The position numbers and the translations under genes were made by a program. DNA of 64,000 nt from Ustilago trichophora. Lineage: Eukaryota > Basidiomycota > Ustilaginomycetes > Ustilaginales > Ustilaginaceae. The notes beneath the pieces were generated by a model, which worked only from the letters and a program-made list of their open reading frames with translations, did not search any database and was not told the origin of the DNA. Numbering within the stretch: the first letter of the stretch is position 1; every line of letters starts with the position of its first letter. Of the stretch, positions 39,671 to 49,735 are shown piece by piece. The stretch is from assembly GCA_900323505.1 (NCBI GenBank), contig OOIN01000004.1, positions 1,612,001 through 1,676,000 on the forward strand, read 5' to 3'.

Positions 39671-42304
39671 TCAATCTTGTAGGCCCCCACAACGAGCAAG
39701 GATGCTAGCGAGCTTATGCTTGTCGTTGACCTCAAAGTGGCTCGAGATGATGTCGGAGACGTTGATATTTTCGAGGCCTGGTACGTTGTCGATTGCTCTG
39801 CTGCCTGCTACACGAGGTAGCTTGCCGGTGCGGAGCTCGTCGATCGAGACTCCTGATCCTAGCCAGGCTGCAATGCCGCATACCATGTCGTTGGATGAGA
39901 AGACGTTGACAAAGCGACGCTGTATGATGGTTCTCACTTTGCGCAAGGTTGCATTGGACGGCGTTAGAGGCGCAGAGATGAGGATGACCGAATCAACCAG
40001 GTGCGATGTGTGCTCTGGATCCTCGGCTAATTCGGTCAGTGCTGTCAAGATCGTTGCTGCTCCCAAGGAGGTGCCGATGAGTATGACGGGTCGATGGCCC
40101 TGTACTTCGTTCCGGAGGATATCAGCGAGGATGAGGCCGGCTTTGTGAGCTTTGGTCTTGGCACGGACGAATACGCCATCGAGCGTGGCTGAAGCGGCGT
40201 TGAAGACGGTCATGGGCAGCGTGATGGCAGCGATGCCTGCCAGTGCCGTCTTCTTCACCACTTCCTCTGCCGCTTTTGTCCCGCCCGTTCGGATGAGGTT
40301 GTCGAGCATGTAGGAGCGTAAGCCCTGTCCGGCTTCTTTCATCATATCTGCCTCGCACTCGATTGCGAACGCGTCGCGACCGTCCTTGGCACGCTCAAAG
40401 ATGTGCGTCCACGGCGCGATCTGCTGCTCGGTCTCGAGGATCAAGCCACTGCAGCAAATGGTGGCGTGCAGGCTCGGGATGGCTATACCGGCTTTTCGTG
40501 CTTCTGTAGCTAGCTCAGCAAAGGCGAAGGATGATACGCCTCGTAGACGTCGCTCGACACGATAGCCTGCAAGACCTCCGCCGCCGAGACCAAACAGAGT
40601 TCCAAGCATGATGATGCCTCCAGAGGTGGCCAGGAAGGAGGCGCCTGTGAGACCTACGAGCGCAGGCGCAATCAGTGGTGCTGCCAGTCCACCCGTCAAG
40701 CCTATCACTAGCCCGCCTGCAATGAAACCACCTCCCATCGCGGCCCACTTTCCCCACGTCACTTTGTCGCGCTCTCGCTGGACGACAGAGCCCGAGTGTT
40801 GATTCATGTATTCAGAGCGCTGTGAGGCTTGCGTGATGGAGCCGGTGCGTGCATCGAGCGAAGCTCCTGCAGGCAGCTGCTCCACGATGCCCTTGCCATT
40901 CTTGGACGCCGAGGCTTTGTCACCTTCGCTCATGATAAAGTAGATGGTTTGGGCCATCACCTTCTCCGCCATCCATACTTGTCGTGCTGATACGCCCATG
41001 GCAGTAACGGCGACAAAGATGAGCGAGCGTGCTCGAGCGTCGTAATGGCACACCTCATTCGGCTTGACCGGCTGCTTGGGATCTTTGCCAGCAGGCTTGG
41101 GAGCTGCCTTTGCAGCGCCTTGCGAATTGACCAACTCTTTGCTTGCAGAAGAAAGCTTGCTCCAGCCGGACAGAGTGCCTGCCTTGAGAGACGTGAATGC
41201 GTTCTTGGATGCGTCGCCGATCATGCGTCCCGCCTCGGAGACACTGGCCATGGCATCGTCTGCAGTGCTTGTGCGATTTGTCGCTGAAGCAGATTCAGCG
41301 GTGGCTGCTTTCTTCGAGGTCTTTTGTGTCGCTACAGAAGCATTGGCCCGTGGAACATCTGCCTCTGCTTCAACGTTTTGTGACTCGGAGCGAGGCAGGT
41401 CGAGCTGCGTTTCGCCAAAGAGGAAGTCCTGTTCAAAGATGGTGGATGATCCATCCTGAGCTCGGAACTGTCCGAGACCCAACGCAATGAGGAGCAGCTC
41501 GTGCGCCACTTCTAGATCTTGACCCGACTCTGGATCGATTGCTCCCTGCATTCGTTTTGGTGGAGCTGAAGCCAGTATACCCTGTGACAGGGACCGAGCT
41601 CGCTGTTTGCGGTCTTGCTCAGCAGTGTCTGAAGACGAAGAAGCGTCGGTAGAAGTGCGGAAGTAGTCGGGCAGTTCTTGAGCATCTTGGTCGTATGCGA
41701 AGCCATGATCAGATAGCGACGAGGCAGGAGAGGGCGGAGCGCTCAGATGCAAGCTCTCGAGGCCTGCTGAAGGTTCAAAGTTGTGTTGCTCGTCCAGACC
41801 GGTGGAAGCACCCTTCTCCTGACCTGGATCTGAGCCACTCTTGCTCGAATCGTCAATGCCTTTGATGGGAAGGTCAAGATTGGGAAAGCGGCGAGCGTGG
41901 TCCGAGCCCGATTCGAATGGTGGCTCGTTTTGGCAGATGGGATCGCGAGTATTTCCATGCTCCAGACGGCCCTGTGCAGCCGATAGTACGTCTTCTAGAC
42001 TGATCGGGTTCGGTGGCAGCGAATTCTCCGGTACGCCAAGATGCTGGCAAGTCGCTGTCAAGAACTTGTCGCCATAGTCGGACCACTCTTGCGACAAGGA
42101 GTAGCGTGGTATTCCGGTTGAGGCAGGTGGTGGAGCTGGCAAGCTTACACTTTGAGCTAGAACCGTAGCACGTTCTACATGACGCTGTACAGCATACTTG
42201 ATCGAGATGCAAGTGGCCAGTCGGAGATGTGGTGACCAGCTTGGTGAATAAGATTGCAGCGAGGACAGGTCGAGTGTTGATGGCGCTGGCTTTTTCGAAA
42301 ACAT
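39671..42304 (-). CDS. DUF726/TMCO4-like alpha/beta-hydrolase-fold membrane protein
   Basis: 877-aa intronless frame, ATG 42304. The N-terminal half is Ser/Glu-rich with little order. From about residue 510 a Gly-rich hydrophobic hairpin appears (GGGFIAGGLVIGLTGGLAAPLIAPALVG and a second Gly-rich segment, in overlapping order), followed by the DUF726 hydrolase region with a nucleophile elbow GTSLGAA (VILIGTSLGAATILTAL) and VDSVILISAPLTPS. This resembles yeast Mil1 and human TMCO4; Mil1 is linked to clathrin adaptor AP-1 trafficking. Enzymatic activity is unproven for the family. Convergent with DSK2, 182 bp apart. Confidence 0.85.
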   Translation of the reverse strand: MFSKKPAPSTLDLSSLQSYSPSWSPHLRLATCISIKYAVQRHVERATVLAQSVSLPAPPPASTGIPRYSLSQEWSDYGDKFLTATCQHLGVPENSLPPNPISLEDVLSAAQGRLEHGNTRDPICQNEPPFESGSDHARRFPNLDLPIKGIDDSSKSGSDPGQEKGASTGLDEQHNFEPSAGLESLHLSAPPSPASSLSDHGFAYDQDAQELPDYFRTSTDASSSSDTAEQDRKQRARSLSQGILASAPPKRMQGAIDPESGQDLEVAHELLLIALGLGQFRAQDGSSTIFEQDFLFGETQLDLPRSESQNVEAEADVPRANASVATQKTSKKAATAESASATNRTSTADDAMASVSEAGRMIGDASKNAFTSLKAGTLSGWSKLSSASKELVNSQGAAKAAPKPAGKDPKQPVKPNEVCHYDARARSLIFVAVTAMGVSARQVWMAEKVMAQTIYFIMSEGDKASASKNGKGIVEQLPAGASLDARTGSITQASQRSEYMNQHSGSVVQRERDKVTWGKWAAMGGGFIAGGLVIGLTGGLAAPLIAPALVGLTGASFLATSGGIIMLGTLFGLGGGGLAGYRVERRLRGVSSFAFAELATEARKAGIAIPSLHATICCSGLILETEQQIAPWTHIFERAKDGRDAFAIECEADMMKEAGQGLRSYMLDNLIRTGGTKAAEEVVKKTALAGIAAITLPMTVFNAASATLDGVFVRAKTKAHKAGLILADILRNEVQGHRPVILIGTSLGAATILTALTELAEDPEHTSHLVDSVILISAPLTPSNATLRKVRTIIQRRFVNVFSSNDMVCGIAAWLGSGVSIDELRTGKLPRVAGSRAIDNVPGLENINVSDIISSHFEVNDKHKLASILARCGGLQD

Positions 42305-42680
42305 GATGGGCGGCCCTCCTAAGTGTAGATAGGGCGAGCCAGTGTGTGTGTCTCGGTCTTGTAGGTTGAGCTGTCAAGTGGCTGTAGTCAAGCCATGATA
42401 GCGTCTGGCTCCTTGAAGTGTAGTAGTGAAACAGACGCGGATCATTTTGAGGCGGCCCATGCGGATCACCTGCATGAAACGTTAAAGTGGAGGCAAACCC
42501 GCTTCGGCATAAAACCAGAGTAAGCGCCGTGAGTGAAAAGCACAGCCTTTGACACTTTTTTTTTTCGACTTCGGCCCGTTCTCACTCTTTGCTTTCGGCT
42601 CTGTCCTACTTTGCATCTTGTCATACTCGAGATACGATGATAGCTGCTTCTGTATAGCCTCGATACCTCCCCCCCACAAG
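42305..42680. promoter_or_regulatory. divergent promoter region
   Basis: 376 bp between divergent start codons. There is a T-run at 42556-42565 and a C-run just before the ATG at 42681; no gene. Confidence 0.5.
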
Positions 42681-45600
42681 ATGCGGCCTACCACACAGCC
42701 TCATCAACGAAGCTATCGCCAAGATAGCTGGCAGCCGGAAGCTTCGTACCCATCGGCCAGACCGACGCCAGCTTCATCAGCAATGCACACGGGCACTACA
42801 TACGTTTCGCTGCCTCCTGCTGCTCCAGCACTGCCCCCACCGCGTCCACCTTATCACGCTTCTGCTCCAACCATGTCCAAGGTGTCTTCTGTATCACAAC
42901 CATATGCGCACAGCTCTCAAGTTCCAGCAAATCTACGCCCACAACAACCGCTACCTCATCGTTTGATGAATCCTTACGAGCAACAGGAGCAATCGATGGC
43001 CTCCAATGCTGCAACAACGCCCTACCATCCGACTCGAACCAACACTACACGTCTCAGCTTTGGGCCGGGCGATCCTCTCTTCTCCGACCATCGCGCTTCT
43101 GTAGCGTATCCAAGCCCTTCTGCAGCTCAACCACCGCTTTCACCAAGACCTTATTCTACAAACGATCCAGCGCTAGCACATGCGATCACTCCACCACCAA
43201 GAATGACACATCGAGCCTCATCCAGCTCTTCCGCCCGCTCCGGTCTGCCACAGCATACAGCGGATGACAGGTCGAAGACATCGCATGGTGCACCTGGGCA
43301 CGAATTCGATGATTGCCCTGGCTGCCGTGCCGAGATGGAGGATGCCATCAAAGCGTCATTGCAGTCTGCCCAACAAGAGGATGAACTTCGTAAACGGGAA
43401 CTACGCGAGCAGCAAGAGCTCGACCGCATCTATGCCAAGACGGCTGAGGAGAACGAACTTCAACGCCGACTCGCTCAAGAAGAAGAACAACTCCTCCAAA
43501 AGGTCCTGGAAGACAGCCGTCGCGAAGCTGAAGTGCAATCACAGCGCAGTACCCAAGATGAAGCTCTTCTGCTTGAAGAGTCCCGCCAGTCTGCTCTTCG
43601 TCAGCGTGAGCAAGACGCTAGACTCGAGGCTGAAATGCTTGAAGCTGCCAAGTTGGCTTCTACAACGCACGAGGAGCAAAGACGTAAAGAGCTCGATGCT
43701 ATGCACGATGCCGAGAAGAGAGCACTGCAACTCAGCCTACAAGAGCAAGAAGACGAATGGGCTCGTCGTGAGAGTGCAGAGCGGTCGCTACTCGAGTTTC
43801 TGGACCACAGAGGCATCGATCGATCTGCTACTCCGCTCTCTTCAGCGATGCACTCCGCTTCAGCTTCAACTTCGCAATCTTCCACTTCAACGACGTCAAT
43901 GCTACAACAAGCATCGTCGTCATACGCCGCCTCGAGCGCATCTAATTCCAATGATCTCGAGGCTGAATATTGGCGCTTTGCAGGCCACGATGAAGCATAC
44001 AAGCTAGCGCTCCAGATGCAGCAAGCCTCGCTCACCGATGCTCATCATCGTCAAGCTGAGCCTGGACCTTCGACCTCGCGTATGCGTAGGCCGCTTCCCC
44101 AAACACCTCAGTTTTCCGCCCATAGCCATGGTTTTGGCGAGCATCCTACCGAGTCGACAGGGAAACAAGATCCTCGCCCTACCTCTTCGCAGCCTGTCAC
44201 TCTCCATGCACTCGACGATGCTCCGCCAGCGTATGCAGAGGCGACACAACCTGGATCGTGCTCCAATAACCCGGCAATGCGCTATCCGGAAAAAGCGTCA
44301 TCAAGTCGCTACGATGCTGCTACGCTACAAGATCTTTCTCGACCAGTTCTCCAGCATCGTTCTTCTTCTTCCAGCTCAGGACGTAGCCATCTTGAGGGAC
44401 CTCTTGCGCCACTATCTCCTGGACCTAGTCTCGCAGCTGCACCAAATCTAGCAAGTCCGTCCCCCACACCATCGGGCTCAGAAGAGTCGTCCCCCGCCCC
44501 GCAGGCTGCTACAGCATCACCTTCGATTCCGGAACGCGGAAGCTCCCAAAAAACGCCGGCTTCCAAGCGATCTAGTGTATCAGCAAGCTCTATAGCTCCT
44601 GAACAGAGGGGACAGCGGGCGCTTGCAGGTATCGAATTTGGCTACAGCGGTTTGCCCTTTGCTCCCAACCTTGACAAGAGCCGCTTGCCTTCTGTTCAAT
44701 CTGCGACAGCAACTGCATCGACTTCATCCAGCTCTACTTCGGTGTCCTCGACGAAGACGCTATTCCCATCATCCATCGAGCTTTCCAGCCTGACGACAAA
44801 ATCCACAACCGACTCGGCCAGTCGATTCTTTGTTATTCGTGCTCATTCGTGGAAGAGCCTGCTCCGAGCCATCGCATGGTACGGCAACAGTCGCGTTGAA
44901 GCTTCGCCCGAGGAAGTAGCCGCTGCCTCTGACAGAAGATCCCGCTGTCTGCTGCGGGCCGAGGTGGAGTTTGTTACGCCGACACGAGTGGATCTCGGCT
45001 ATGGGGTGGCAGAGTATGCTAGAGCTGCACAGAGCACCGGCAGCATGCCCAAGAATCCTTCGCCGGCGCATGTGGCGCTGTGTCTCTCCCTTTTGCCTTT
45101 GTCGTCAGCCAAGTCGTCTTCTTCGGGTGAGGCGAGCGCATGGCTCAAGTCGGACGAGTATCAAGTGATCAAGCGCGAATCGAGACGGTTGGATGCATAC
45201 TACGCCGGTAGAGGTTCGACAAGACGTCTCATTCAGCTTGCGCGTCAACCGCCCGCGTTGCCGGTGGCGTTGGTTCAAGTGGCTCAGCTGCTACATGCCT
45301 CGCATACCTTCAGTGCTGCTTGTCCATCTTCGGGGTCAACAGCTCGTCATTCTCCTCGAGACTTGCACCATGCGATCGAGAGACACGATGAAGGCTTTGT
45401 CCGCAAACAAAAGGCAATGCTGGCTGCTGGTTCAGCCCTCGCCTCGCAGTCCAATGGCTTGGCCTCCACCTCGTCGCTGGCGTCTTCGAATCCGCGCTTG
45501 AGCATGCAGCTTCCTAGCCGGGCCTCCAGCTCGACCGATCTCAATCGAGATGCAGATGACGATGACGATGTCGATGATGATGACGAGGAGCACGACTTTA

Positions 45601-45797
45601 ACGACTTTAGCTTGCTCGAGCACGGTCTGACAGCCGACGGCTCTTTCGACGCCCAGGACAAGGTGCTCATGGGAAAGCGTCAGAGGCTTAAAGCCAAAGT
45701 CAAGCGTCGTCTTGCCAAACGCAATTCGGACGGCAGAGTCGTCGATGAAGACCTCGCGACATGGATCACGCCCTTTGATCTGTCGCAGCACGGATAG
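42681..45797 (+). CDS. unknown large protein with UIM-like helices and coiled coil
   Basis: 1038-aa intronless frame from the first ATG (42681); the upstream extension has only a TTG. Residues 1-200 are Pro/Ser-rich. A helical, Glu/Gln/Arg-rich region at about 215-375 contains at least two segments resembling ubiquitin-interacting motifs: EMEDAIKASLQSAQQED (about 215-231) and DAEKRALQLSLQEQEDEW (about 343-360). Both have the acidic patch, central Ala and Ser of a UIM. Similar weaker segments follow (for example DEAYKLALQMQQ). A long Ser/Pro-rich linker leads to a more ordered C-terminal part (from about 710: SRFFVIRAHSWKSLLRAIAWY, then SDEYQVIKRESRRLDAYYAG) and an acidic DDDDDVDDDDEEHDF stretch before a basic KRQRLKAKVKRRLAKR end. 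I do not recognise the C-terminal domain. The ubiquitin link is inference. Confidence 0.65.
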   Translation: MRPTTQPHQRSYRQDSWQPEASYPSARPTPASSAMHTGTTYVSLPPAAPALPPPRPPYHASAPTMSKVSSVSQPYAHSSQVPANLRPQQPLPHRLMNPYEQQEQSMASNAATTPYHPTRTNTTRLSFGPGDPLFSDHRASVAYPSPSAAQPPLSPRPYSTNDPALAHAITPPPRMTHRASSSSSARSGLPQHTADDRSKTSHGAPGHEFDDCPGCRAEMEDAIKASLQSAQQEDELRKRELREQQELDRIYAKTAEENELQRRLAQEEEQLLQKVLEDSRREAEVQSQRSTQDEALLLEESRQSALRQREQDARLEAEMLEAAKLASTTHEEQRRKELDAMHDAEKRALQLSLQEQEDEWARRESAERSLLEFLDHRGIDRSATPLSSAMHSASASTSQSSTSTTSMLQQASSSYAASSASNSNDLEAEYWRFAGHDEAYKLALQMQQASLTDAHHRQAEPGPSTSRMRRPLPQTPQFSAHSHGFGEHPTESTGKQDPRPTSSQPVTLHALDDAPPAYAEATQPGSCSNNPAMRYPEKASSSRYDAATLQDLSRPVLQHRSSSSSSGRSHLEGPLAPLSPGPSLAAAPNLASPSPTPSGSEESSPAPQAATASPSIPERGSSQKTPASKRSSVSASSIAPEQRGQRALAGIEFGYSGLPFAPNLDKSRLPSVQSATATASTSSSSTSVSSTKTLFPSSIELSSLTTKSTTDSASRFFVIRAHSWKSLLRAIAWYGNSRVEASPEEVAAASDRRSRCLLRAEVEFVTPTRVDLGYGVAEYARAAQSTGSMPKNPSPAHVALCLSLLPLSSAKSSSSGEASAWLKSDEYQVIKRESRRLDAYYAGRGSTRRLIQLARQPPALPVALVQVAQLLHASHTFSAACPSSGSTARHSPRDLHHAIERHDEGFVRKQKAMLAAGSALASQSNGLASTSSLASSNPRLSMQLPSRASSSTDLNRDADDDDDVDDDDEEHDFNDFSLLEHGLTADGSFDAQDKVLMGKRQRLKAKVKRRLAKRNSDGRVVDEDLATWITPFDLSQHG

Positions 45798-46524
45798 ATT
45801 CGAATCACGTTGTAACCCTTAGTTATGCAATACAAACGTTGGTGCTTGTTCCTCTTCTTGATTGTTTGTGCGTGCATATTCGGCTTCTTCACATAAATCG
45901 CAATCGTGTGACCTTCGCAAGACAAACTATATCGCGTCTTTCCAGACAGAACATGCATTTTTTCAATTCGACAAAAATTAGTCCTGTCCCCAAGATACTC
46001 TAAATGCGCTCACAGAAAACCAACACTCTCCAAAAAGCCACATTTGGTGAACAACAGCATCTCATAAATGAAACTCAGGTCTTTCTACTTGCAATCTTTC
46101 CATTAGCTCTCTGAAATGCCCGACGACTATATCCAGCAAACTGCTACAGTCCATACAAAGTATCTCTCTGCTACCACATCTATGTGAACGTCGTATCACG
46201 GGCGATGAAAGCGTGAGGCAAGAGCCACGACAGATTCTGGACCTTTTAGGGATACTTACTCACATCATCTCAATTTACACTTTTTAAAAAAAGACACTTC
46301 ACACAGAAAAATAGATGGGAGGTGATTTTGACGTCTGCATTGTGAACGTTCAACAAGCGAACAAACTAAAGTACAGACGAGGGGGGAAACATTGAAGAAA
46401 CAATTGGGGGGTTTACATTTGACTCCGCGTTGAAACCTTGGAGAAAAACGCGGGCAGAAAAAAGTGTTTTGTCGACTTCTGACGAAGAACGATGGATCAT
46501 AAAGATGACGACGAAACGTCAAAT
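45798..46524. other. convergent 3' region
   Basis: 727 bp between the unknown UIM-like gene (+) and TEF1 (-); A/T-rich, with the TEF1 3'UTR expected at its right end. No gene. Confidence 0.5.
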
Positions 46525-48136
46525 TTACTTCTTACCGGCCTTCTCGGCGGCCTTGGTGGTCTTACCACCCTTGCCTGCGGTCTTCTCAACGGTCTTGATA
46601 ACACCGACAGCGACGGTCTGTCGCATGTCACGGACGGCGAAACGTCCGAGAGGGGGGTAGACGGAGAAGGACTCGACGCACATGGGCTTGGTGGGGACCA
46701 TCTTGACAAGAGCGGCATCACCGGACTTGATGAACTTGGGGTTGTTCTCGATGGACTTACCAGTTCGGCGGTCGATCTTCTCAGTGATCTCGGCGAACTT
46801 GCAGGCAATGTGGGCGGTGTGGCAGTCGAGAACGGGAGCGTAACCGTTACCGATCTGACCGGGGTGGTTCATGACGATGACCTGGGCGAGGAAAGAAGCG
46901 GCCTCCATGGCGGGGTCGTTCTTGGAGTCGGAGCAGACGTTACCACGTCGGATGTCCTTGACCGAGACGTTCTTGACGTTGAAGCCGACGTTGTCACCGG
47001 GGAGACCCTCGGTGAGAGTCTCGTGGTGCATCTCGACGGACTTGACCTCGGTGGTGACGTTGGAGGGAGCGAAGGTAACAACCATACCACCCTTGATGAC
47101 ACCGGTCTCGACACGGCCGACGGGCACAGTTCCGATACCACCGATCTTGTAGACATCCTGGAGGGGGAGACGGAGGGGCTTGTCGGTGGGGCGCGAAGGG
47201 GGCTCGATGGCGTCAATGGCGTCAAGGAGGGTCTTACCAGTGACCTTACCGGCCTTGGTCTCCTTCTCCCATCCCTTGTACCAAGGCATCTCCTTGGTGG
47301 GCTCAATCATGTTGTCACCGTGCCATCCGGAGATGGGGACGAAGGCAACAGTCTTGGGGTTGTAGCCGACCTTCTTGATGAAGTTGGAGGTCTCCTTGAC
47401 GATCTCGTTGAATCGGTCCTCAGAGTACTTGGTGGTGTCCATCTTGTTGACGGCGACGATGAGCTGACGAACACCGAGGGTGAACGAGAGAAGGGCGTGC
47501 TCACGGGTCTGACCGTCCTTGGAGATACCAGCCTCGAACTCACCGGTACCACCGGCGATGATGAGAATGGCGCAGTCGGCCTGCGAGGTACCAGTGATCA
47601 TGTTCTTGATGAAGTCACGGTGACCAGGAGCGTCAATGACGGTAACCATGTACTTGGGGGTCTCGAACTTCCAGAGGGCGATGTCGATGGTGATACCACG
47701 CTCACGCTCGGCCTTGAGCTTGTCAAGAACCCAAGCGTACTTGAAGGAACCCTTACCGAGCTCGGCAGCCTCCTTCTCGAACTTCTCGACAGTTCGCTTG
47801 TCGATACCACCGCACTTGTAGATCAAGTGACCGGTGGTAGTCGACTTACCAGAGTCGACGTGTCCAATGACGACGACGTTAACCTGTGATGAGCAAGCCG
47901 AGGTGCAGAAGCAGATGCAAATGCAGAAAACAGGATGAAATAGTCAGCGACTGTGGCGATTGCTGCGCTAGATGCGATTGTCTTTCCTCATCCTGATCCT
48001 GAGGCCTGACCGCCACCCGTCGAAGTCAGCCCGATGGCGATGAAACGGACAACGACGACGAGTGCAAGGCATGCTGGCCGGAGTGATGATGTAGTTGACG
48101 TTGTCGAGTACTTACGTGAGCTTTCTCCTTTCCCAT
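46525..48136 (-). CDS. TEF1: translation elongation factor 1-alpha (eEF1A)
   Basis: Two exons: 48136-48116 (only seven codons, MGKEKAH) and 47883-46525, with a 232-bp intron (GTAAGT donor, ACAG acceptor), phase 0; 459 aa. Exon 2 opens [20 protein letters not shown], the G1 P-loop; the GGTAAGTCG inside it looks like a donor but codes for Gly-Lys-Ser. [12 protein letters not shown] (G3) and NKMD (G4) follow. eEF1A delivers aminoacyl-tRNA to the ribosome as a GTPase. The C-terminus has a Lys/Gly/Ala tail ([16 protein letters not shown]). Codon usage is strongly biased, as expected for one of the most expressed genes. Confidence 0.98.
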
Positions 48137-49735
48137 TTTGGATGATGTTTTTTGTGTATGGTATGATACGATGTATGAGGAAAGAAAGGAAGATAGCGAC
48201 GAAAACCAACGGACATTTATTCAGTTGGCCCGCTGGCTCCCACACGCTGCGACGGGGAGCAACTCGTTGGACAAAGTGCGCGCAGGTGAAGAAAAATTTT
48301 CTTGCGCCTCAACTTCCAACTTCCTCTGGATTTGCGCCTCGATCATTGGTTCAAAATCCGTCAGCTCGAGGCTCTGGATTGGTCCTTGCGCTTCTTCCAG
48401 ATTCAGTTGTATGTTGGTCAACTGAGCACCAAACTTTCTCCAAGGGAGACACTCCTCTAGTGCTGTCTTTTCTCACTGAATTTCCAACATTTTCAGAATG
48501 CATTTCAATTCATGATTTGAGTTTGGGATGATATCTTGAATCTGTTTCCAGTACAATACAATTGGCTTGAACTCTTAGCATACAGCCACATTCCGACTGT
48601 ATGCATTGTTCACAAAGGATACTGCTTCCCACGGCCTAACCTCTGATGCGTTCAGGCCGCTTAGAATAGTTAGGGAGACGACGTAGCCCGTGTGGCGATG
48701 AAAACTGAGCACAAGTTCGAACAGAATCCTGCGCACGTTCCTCTTCGTATCCAAGTGAACAGCAACCAGGAGCTTATACCGACTCTGCAACATCCTCGTT
48801 AGCGCCTCGACGATCAATCACAATCTTTGTCGATCTGACTGGGGATCATGTTGACTGAGATCGGCTGTCTGACTCGGTGGCGTTTCAGCTTTTGGCGTAA
48901 GGAAAGGGAAAAGGTACACTGTCAGTACACGGACATATTGGCCACGTCGCTGAGTCGACTGCGGCAAAGGACCGTGAAAGAAATCTAATTCGGGCGATTC
49001 TAATTCTTCCAAGGAGGTATCATTCTATGGCCAATTTGACGAATTCAAAAATTGCCCACGAGCTTTTCGAATTTGCCACATTTTCAGTTGATTTTGAATA
49101 GCAGATCTTCACTCTGCAGGCTGCTTCTCCTTTTTTTTTTTTTTTTTTTTTTTTTTTCTCCCTCGTCTCGACGAAATTTCATCCACGCTGGAACGCTGGA
49201 TGTACAGTACAGTACGTCAAAGGCAAAGCACACCGAGAGATTTCCGTCGTCGTCATTGACGGCAGAGTGCTGTCGCCTCCGCTGGTTCGCTCAGCTCAAG
49301 TCGCACTGTATGCAGTGACGACGGTGAATGTTGTGTTTGTTCGGATTGCGGAGATGGATGCACAACTACAGTACTGCACAGCACATCGGATGTGACGGTC
49401 CCTCGACAGTTCTGGCAACACAAATGCCCTCTCCTGAAGTGTTTTTCCGGTGCCATGCCTTTCCTCTCCAGCCTCGGCTTTCAAGAGATCTCCACAGCAG
49501 CCCGATTTATTCGGCATCCACATCGTCCAGTCAAGAATAGTATCTGTCAATGCACAGCAGTGATTTTAGCGCTTCGAGATTTCGGTACAAGTACAAAGTC
49601 ATGTGGACAGGTGGCAAACATGACAGCATGCATGAGAAGCGTGCTGGTGGATGTGGTGGCGGATATACCGTCAGCAGCACGCGTGGGTGAGGTCAAACGT
49701 TGGGAAGGGATACAGCTTGGCCTAAACTGAACGCT
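48137..49735. promoter_or_regulatory. TEF1 upstream region / spacer to TAF7
   Basis: 1.6 kb between the TEF1 start and the TAF7 stop (both - strand), so the TEF1 promoter is at its left end. It holds a 27-T run at 49131-49157, an overlapping TGTACAGTACAGTACG block at 49201-49216, and another ACAGTACTG near 49368. No gene is recognised. Confidence 0.5.
49131..49157. repeat. poly-T homopolymer (27 bp)
   Basis: Uninterrupted T run in the spacer upstream of TEF1. Confidence 0.9.

Noticed and set aside
47838..47856. Possible splice donor GGTAAGTCG inside TEF1 exon 2
   Set aside because: It encodes Gly-Lys-Ser of the [10 protein letters not shown]-loop, so splicing there would destroy the GTPase.
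46492..47889. 465-aa frame on the + strand
   Set aside because: It is antisense to TEF1 over its full length; Gly/Asp/Leu-rich and repetitive, a by-product of the strong codon bias of TEF1.
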